Positions 60,686-64,000 of a DNA stretch of 64,000 nucleotides are shown here, piece by piece. Origin of the DNA: Flavobacteriaceae bacterium (GTDB taxonomy: Bacteria; Bacteroidota; Bacteroidia; Flavobacteriales; Flavobacteriaceae); NCBI GenBank assembly GCA_028284745.1, contig JANQRC010000048.1:1-64000 (forward strand), written 5' to 3'. The notes beneath the pieces are model-generated. The model had not been told where the DNA came from. It was given only the letters and a program-made list of their open reading frames with translations, and ran no database searches. Both the position numbers and the translations under genes were made by a program. Each line of letters opens with the position of its first letter. The stretch's first letter is position 1.

Positions 60686-61873
60686 TTAGTCTAGGATCTC
60701 GGTAACCTGACCTGCGCCCACTGTTCTACCACCTTCGCGGATAGCGAAACGCAATCCTACGTTCAATGCGATAGGCTGGATAAGGTCTACAGTAATGGTA
60801 AGGTTATCACCAGGCATTACCATCTCGACACCATCAGGAAGGTTGATGTTTCCTGTTACGTCAGTTGTACGTACGTAGAACTGAGGACGGTAGTTGTTGT
60901 GGAATGGTGTGTGACGACCACCTTCTTCTTTCTTAAGGATATATACCTCTGCTTTGAATTTAGCGTGAGGAGTTACTGAACCTGGCTTACAGATCACCAT
61001 ACCTCTTTTGATATCGGTCTTCTCGATACCTCTTAGAAGGATGCCGACATTGTCACCGGCTTCACCTCTGTCAAGGATCTTGCGGAACATCTCAACACCA
61101 GTGATCGTAGACGTCAATTTCTCAGCACCCATACCGATGATATCAACAGCGTCACCTGTGTTGGCAACACCTGTTTCGATACGACCTGTAGCAACAGTAC
61201 CACGACCCGTGATCGAGAACACGTCTTCGATAGGCATCAAGAAGTCTTTATCAACGTCACGCTTAGGTAGCTCGATCCAGTTGTCGACAGCTTCCATCAA
61301 CTCCATCACAGAGTCTACCCACTTTTGCTCACCATTTAGAGCACCTAATGCAGAACCTTGGATAACAGGACCATTGTCTCCGTCATACTCATAGAAAGAA
61401 AGTAGTTCTCTAACTTCCATGTCTACAAGCTCAAGAAGCTCTTCATCATCAACCATGTCACATTTGTTCAAGAACACAACGATTCTTGGAACACCAACCT
61501 GACGACCTAGCAGGATGTGCTCGCGAGTTTGTGGCATAGGACCATCTGTAGCAGCAACTACAAGGATAGCACCGTCCATCTGCGCAGCACCAGTAACCAT
61601 GTTCTTAACGTAGTCGGCGTGACCTGGACAGTCAACGTGCGCATAGTGACGGTTAGCCGTCGCATACTCTACGTGAGACGTGTTGATGGTGATACCTCTT
61701 TCTTTCTCTTCAGGAGCGTTGTCGATAGAGTCGAAAGAACGCGCCTCTGAAGTACCTGCATCAGCCAATACTTTAGTGATGGCAGCAGTCAAAGTAGTTT
61801 TACCGTGATCTACGTGTCCAATAGTACCAATATTCAAGTGGGGTTTGGAACGATCAAAAGTTTCCTTTGCCAT
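60686..61873 (-). CDS. tuf: Elongation factor Tu
   Basis: A 395-aa GTPase that delivers aminoacyl-tRNA. [35 protein letters not shown] and [13 protein letters not shown] are the G motifs; domains II and III follow. No kirromycin-type changes are obvious. The gene sits between tRNA-Thr (GGT) and tRNA-Trp. Confidence 0.98.
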   Translation of the reverse strand: MAKETFDRSKPHLNIGTIGHVDHGKTTLTAAITKVLADAGTSEARSFDSIDNAPEEKERGITINTSHVEYATANRHYAHVDCPGHADYVKNMVTGAAQMDGAILVVAATDGPMPQTREHILLGRQVGVPRIVVFLNKCDMVDDEELLELVDMEVRELLSFYEYDGDNGPVIQGSALGALNGEQKWVDSVMELMEAVDNWIELPKRDVDKDFLMPIEDVFSITGRGTVATGRIETGVANTGDAVDIIGMGAEKLTSTITGVEMFRKILDRGEAGDNVGILLRGIEKTDIKRGMVICKPGSVTPHAKFKAEVYILKKEEGGRHTPFHNNYRPQFYVRTTDVTGNINLPDGVEMVMPGDNLTITVDLIQPIALNVGLRFAIREGGRTVGAGQVTEILD

Positions 61874-61931
61874 GATTTAATTGAGTTTAATAATCTTAGT
61901 TTATATTAGTGTTCAATGTTATACGTTATTG

Positions 61932-62003
61932 AGCCAACGACGGGATTTGAACCCGTGACCTCTTCCTTACCAAGGAAACGCTCTACCCCTGAGCTACGCC
62001 GGC
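61932..62003 (-). tRNA. tRNA-Thr (anticodon GGT)
   Basis: 72-nt minus-strand cloverleaf. Acceptor GCCGGCG (start at 62003) pairs with CGTTGGC (61933-61939); D arm GCTCAGGGGTAGAGC, anticodon loop TTGGTAA with GGT, T arm GGGTTCAAATCCC. Upstream of tuf. Confidence 0.95.
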
Positions 62004-62042
62004 GTAAAGTGTTCAATCTACATCCTTTGTGCAAAGGAAGAG

Positions 62043-62062
62043 ATTCCTGTCTTCGCAGGAAT
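62043..62062. repeat. 7-bp stem-loop, interspersed-repeat type, between tRNA-Thr and tRNA-Gly
   Basis: attcctg (62043-62049) pairs with caggaat (62056-62062) around the loop tcttcg. On the minus strand it reads like the tcattcctgcgaag... type of dispersed extragenic repeat seen widely in bacteria. Confidence 0.5.
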
Positions 62063-62198
62063 GACAATCTTGCCATTTTTTGAGTAGGAGACCGGGTTTG
62101 CTTCGCCTCTGCTCGGCACAGGCCTCTGGCCCTGGTCCCCTTCGAATGACAATGTATCTGCCTAAAACGATCGATTGTCTATCAATGAACTTCTTTAG

Positions 62199-62271
62199 AG
62201 CGGGAGACCGGGTTCGAACCGGCGACATTCAGCTTGGAAGGCTGACGCTCTACCAACTGAGCTACTCCCGC
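62199..62271 (-). tRNA. tRNA-Gly (anticodon TCC)
   Basis: 73-nt minus-strand cloverleaf. Acceptor GCGGGAG (start at 62271) pairs with CTCCCGC (62200-62206); D arm GCTCAGTTGGTAGAGC, anticodon loop CTTCCAA with TCC, T arm CCGGTTCGAACCCGG. Confidence 0.96.
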
Positions 62272-62354
62272 TTTTTTCAATTACGAATCATGAATCTTAG
62301 AATTACGAATTCGCAATGATCTGTTTTGGGTGGATTGGTTCATTTCATTCGCCA

Positions 62355-62428
62355 ATCCTGTTCGGGTGACCCCGACTCTTTTGGGATTCACTCGCTGCCG
62401 CTCGCGCATCCTGTTCGGGTGACCCCGA
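62355..62428. repeat. 21-bp direct repeat, each copy holding a 7-bp hairpin
   Basis: Bases 62355-62375 and 62408-62428 are identical. Each contains the hairpin ttcggg-tga-ccccgaa. They lie in the spacer between tRNA-Gly and tRNA-Tyr. Confidence 0.75.
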
Positions 62429-62496
62429 ACATAGAATTTCTCTTCACAGCTTTACAAAAACAAGTTTTTGACAGCTGCTCACTCGAAATTCTATGT
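62429..62496. repeat. Large imperfect cruciform between tRNA-Gly and tRNA-Tyr
   Basis: Outer arms 62429-62440 and 62485-62496 are 12-bp perfect complements. Inside, cagct/agctg (62446-62450 with 62472-62476) and caaaaac/gtttttg (62454-62460 with 62463-62469) add further pairs, so the spacer could fold into one long rod. The right arm ends on the first base of the tRNA-Tyr 3' end, so it could aid processing of the tRNA precursor. Confidence 0.65.
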
Positions 62497-62578
62497 GGGG
62501 AGAGCAGGATTCGAACCTGCGAAGGTAAAAACCAACAGATTTACAGTCTGTCCTCGTTGGCCGCTTGAGTATCCCCCC
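62496..62578 (-). tRNA. tRNA-Tyr (anticodon GTA)
   Basis: 83-nt minus-strand tRNA with a long variable arm, as expected for Tyr in bacteria. The acceptor starts at 62578 (GGGGGGA) and ends TCTCCCC (62497-62503); the anticodon loop CTGTAAA carries GTA and the T arm has GGTTCGAATCC. Confidence 0.95.
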
Positions 62579-62620
62579 TCAAATCTTTTACTTCACAATA
62601 TGTCTAAGACCTTGGTTTAG

Positions 62621-62694
62621 AGCCGATAGAGGGACTCGAACCCACGACCTGCTGATTACAAATCAGCTGCTCTAGCCAGCTGAGCTATATCGGC
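62621..62694 (-). tRNA. tRNA-Thr (anticodon TGT)
   Basis: 74-nt minus-strand cloverleaf. Acceptor GCCGATA (start at 62694) pairs with TATCGGC (62622-62628); anticodon loop TTTGTAA with TGT, T arm GGGTTCGAGTCCC. It is the first tRNA of the tRNA-tuf cluster. Confidence 0.95.
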
Positions 62695-62784
62695 GTTTAC
62701 TCCATAAAAAAGTCCGCTATTTCTAACGGACTGCAAATGTATGGTTTTTTTGTTTCACACAAAAAATTTCATGTAAATTTTTAG

Positions 62785-63087
62785 CTAGATATGGGCCCTG
62801 AGTTTTTGCTTTCTCTTTTTGAGGATTCGCTCAAGGGAATTTGCAGCAGAATCAACCGCCTCTTCGAAGGTCTTGCATTGCTTTTTCACCATAAAATCAT
62901 CCCCTGGAACATTGACCTTTACCTCAGCGATCTTGTTTTCCTTGCTACTGGTATTCCCCACTTTCAAGAATACTTCAGCATCTATGACCCTATCGTAGAA
63001 AAGGTCTAGCTTGTCCATTCTTCTTTGAACAAATTCAACTAGCTTCCGATCAACTGTGAAGTTTACGGATTGTGTGTGTACTTTCAT
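62785..63087 (-). CDS. hpf: Ribosome hibernation promoting factor (HPF/RaiA family)
   Basis: A ~100-aa ribosome-inactivating protein starting MKVHTQSVNFTVDRKLVEFV. The beta-alpha-beta core and basic tail (LKKRKQKLRAHI) are those of the short HPF family, which binds the 30S decoding region in stationary phase. In-frame starts also exist at 63093 (MRMKVHTQ) and at 63126, where the ATG overlaps the xerC/D stop codon by 4 bases. The short start fits the family best; the overlap would allow coupling to the recombinase. Confidence 0.9.
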   Translation of the reverse strand: MKVHTQSVNFTVDRKLVEFVQRRMDKLDLFYDRVIDAEVFLKVGNTSSKENKIAEVKVNVPGDDFMVKKQCKTFEEAVDSAANSLERILKKRKQKLRAHI

Positions 63088-63122
63088 ACGCATCGTTTTG
63101 GAGTTAGACATGGTGCTGTCTT

Positions 63123-64000
63123 TCATTTGTTTCTAGGGTGCGCATTCTTGTACGCCTCCTTTAACTTGGCCATGCTGTTGTGTGTGTACACCTCGGTGGA
63201 TGCAAGGCTAGCATGACCTAGCAATTCTTTGACAGCATTTAAATCTGCGCCTTTGTCGAGCAGATGAGTCGCAAAGCTATGCCGAAGCATATGAGGACTC
63301 TTCTTAAGTTTTGAAGACGCCATACCAAGATAAGAATTAATAATTCTGTAGACAAGCGTTTCGTACAATTTGCTTCCCTTAGAAGTTATAAAAAGCTGGT
63401 CGGCCCTTGAGGCTACATTCAACATATTCCTCGCCTCTAAATATTCACTAAGATCATCTACTGTGATGCCTGACAAAGGGATCATGCGCTCTTTATTTCT
63501 CTTGCCGAGCACTTTGATCGTCTTGGAGGAAAGATTCAGGTCTTGCAGTTTCAAGCCGATGAGCTCAGCTCTCCTCATCCCAGTTGAATACAACAACATG
63601 ATGATCGTCCTATCACGGATTCCTTCAAACGAATCCTCATATAAAGATCTATCTAAAACGGCGGATAGCTCTTTTTCTGAAAAAGGCACTTGCAATGTTT
63701 TGGAAACTTTCAAGGACTTATGCTTGGCTAATGGACTTACCGCGCATGCTCCGATCTTTAATAAAAACTTGTAATATGATTTGAGTGAAGATATTTTTCT
63801 ATTGATGCTCCTGTTAGAGATCCCCTCGTCTGCCAAGGCTACTATCCAACTACGAATGATGGAATAATTAGCCTCGTCAATGGAAGACCCTTCGTAACAT
63901 TCCATGCAGAAATTAGCAAAAGTCTGCAGGTCTCGCTGATACGCACCGACCGTATGCCGAGAATATTTTTTTTCCAATGAAAGGTAGTCTATAAAAGCGC
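63123..64000 (-). CDS. Tyrosine recombinase XerC/XerD type (start cut by window end)
   Basis: At least 291 residues of a site-specific recombinase; the frame is open to the window edge and the visible N-terminus FIDYLSLEKKYSRHTVGAYQ is the typical start of Xer core-binding domains, so a few residues are missing. Catalytic residues are visible: Arg in STGMRRAELIGLKLQDL, the Lys-containing beta hairpin (KVLGKRNKERMIPLS), His-Arg in HMLRHSFATHLL, His/Trp position in LLGHASLASTEVYTH, whose Tyr is the nucleophile. It probably resolves chromosome dimers at dif. The gene is followed by hpf with a 4-base overlap for the longest hpf start. Confidence 0.93.
   Translation of the reverse strand, partial: AFIDYLSLEKKYSRHTVGAYQRDLQTFANFCMECYEGSSIDEANYSIIRSWIVALADEGISNRSINRKISSLKSYYKFLLKIGACAVSPLAKHKSLKVSKTLQVPFSEKELSAVLDRSLYEDSFEGIRDRTIIMLLYSTGMRRAELIGLKLQDLNLSSKTIKVLGKRNKERMIPLSGITVDDLSEYLEARNMLNVASRADQLFITSKGSKLYETLVYRIINSYLGMASSKLKKSPHMLRHSFATHLLDKGADLNAVKELLGHASLASTEVYTHNSMAKLKEAYKNAHPRNK

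Noticed and set aside
63123-63977. Recombinase as phage or transposon integrase
   Set aside because: The N-terminus, size and position next to hpf and the tRNA-tuf cluster fit the housekeeping XerC/XerD type, and no mobile element surrounds it.
1-64000. CRISPR array or cas genes
   Set aside because: No regularly spaced repeats of the expected length and no Cas proteins were seen; the direct repeats found are two-copy only.

Overview
The window looks like a chromosomal segment from a marine-type member of the Flavobacteriaceae (Bacteroidota). The reasons are: promoter -7 boxes of the Bacteroidota form TAnnTTTG upstream of many genes (several with a TTTG box about 19-20 bases further up), almost no Shine-Dalgarno sequences, a type IX secretion (T9SS) sorting domain next to a PorP/SprF protein, the gene order rpmB-rpmG-DUF4295-ftsY-rimO, and the order tRNA-Thr/Tyr/Gly/Thr-tuf-tRNA-Trp-secE-nusG-rplKAJL-rpoBC. 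No rRNA, CRISPR array or prophage was seen.

Layout. 1-3956: the end of an accessory uronate-catabolism operon (TRAP transporter, 2-keto-3-deoxygluconate kinase, KDPG aldolase). 4100-5067: a decayed IS1595-type insertion sequence with imperfect ends and a frameshifted transposase, followed by a perfect 19-bp hairpin, an orphan lipoprotein and a gene remnant, so about 4-6.5 kb is an eroded junction between accessory and core DNA. 6.5-13.6 kb: a membrane-anchored beta-propeller/LuxR one-component regulator, rimO, a broken M48 peptidase and a secreted protein of unknown function. 13.6-21.7 kb: a long minus-strand housekeeping block (ftsY, three small ribosomal-type proteins, cinA, HPt, FAH, exonuclease, E2 acyltransferase, glycosyltransferase, recR). 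21.8-36.1 kb: mixed metabolism, stress and membrane genes (Na+ symporter, TonB-type receptor, fabH, htpG, MOSC, AlkB-like, S1/P1 nuclease, SPFH plus a small RHH protein, HAD, DUF819, DUF4369). 36.1-38.3 kb: manA-queD-idi. 38.4-44.7 kb: a T9SS/gliding-type pair and a cluster of signal-transduction genes. 45.0-48.6 kb: prfC and a TPR/PD40/OmpA protein. 48.7-64 kb: the transcription-translation superoperon with five tRNAs, ending in hpf and the start-truncated xerC/D.

How the genes work together. The first operon imports a hexuronate-type sugar acid and converts KDG via KDPG towards pyruvate and glyceraldehyde 3-phosphate. The T9SS-type pair and the OmpA/PD40 protein resemble a split adhesin-PorP-OmpA set. 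The TPR kinase, its LuxR-type regulator, a LytTR regulator and a tiny lipoprotein form a local signalling cluster. The right end is the universal RNA polymerase/ribosome locus.

The most interesting unexplained signals are: a compact minus-strand small-RNA candidate between fabH and htpG (about 27575-27690) with a two-box promoter, two hairpins, a 6-codon ORF and a terminator; the 19-bp perfect palindrome beside the insertion sequence; the nested repeats at 9481-9549; the large cruciform in the tRNA-Tyr/tRNA-Gly spacer; and a 51-aa predicted membrane protein in an otherwise empty 0.76-kb gap.
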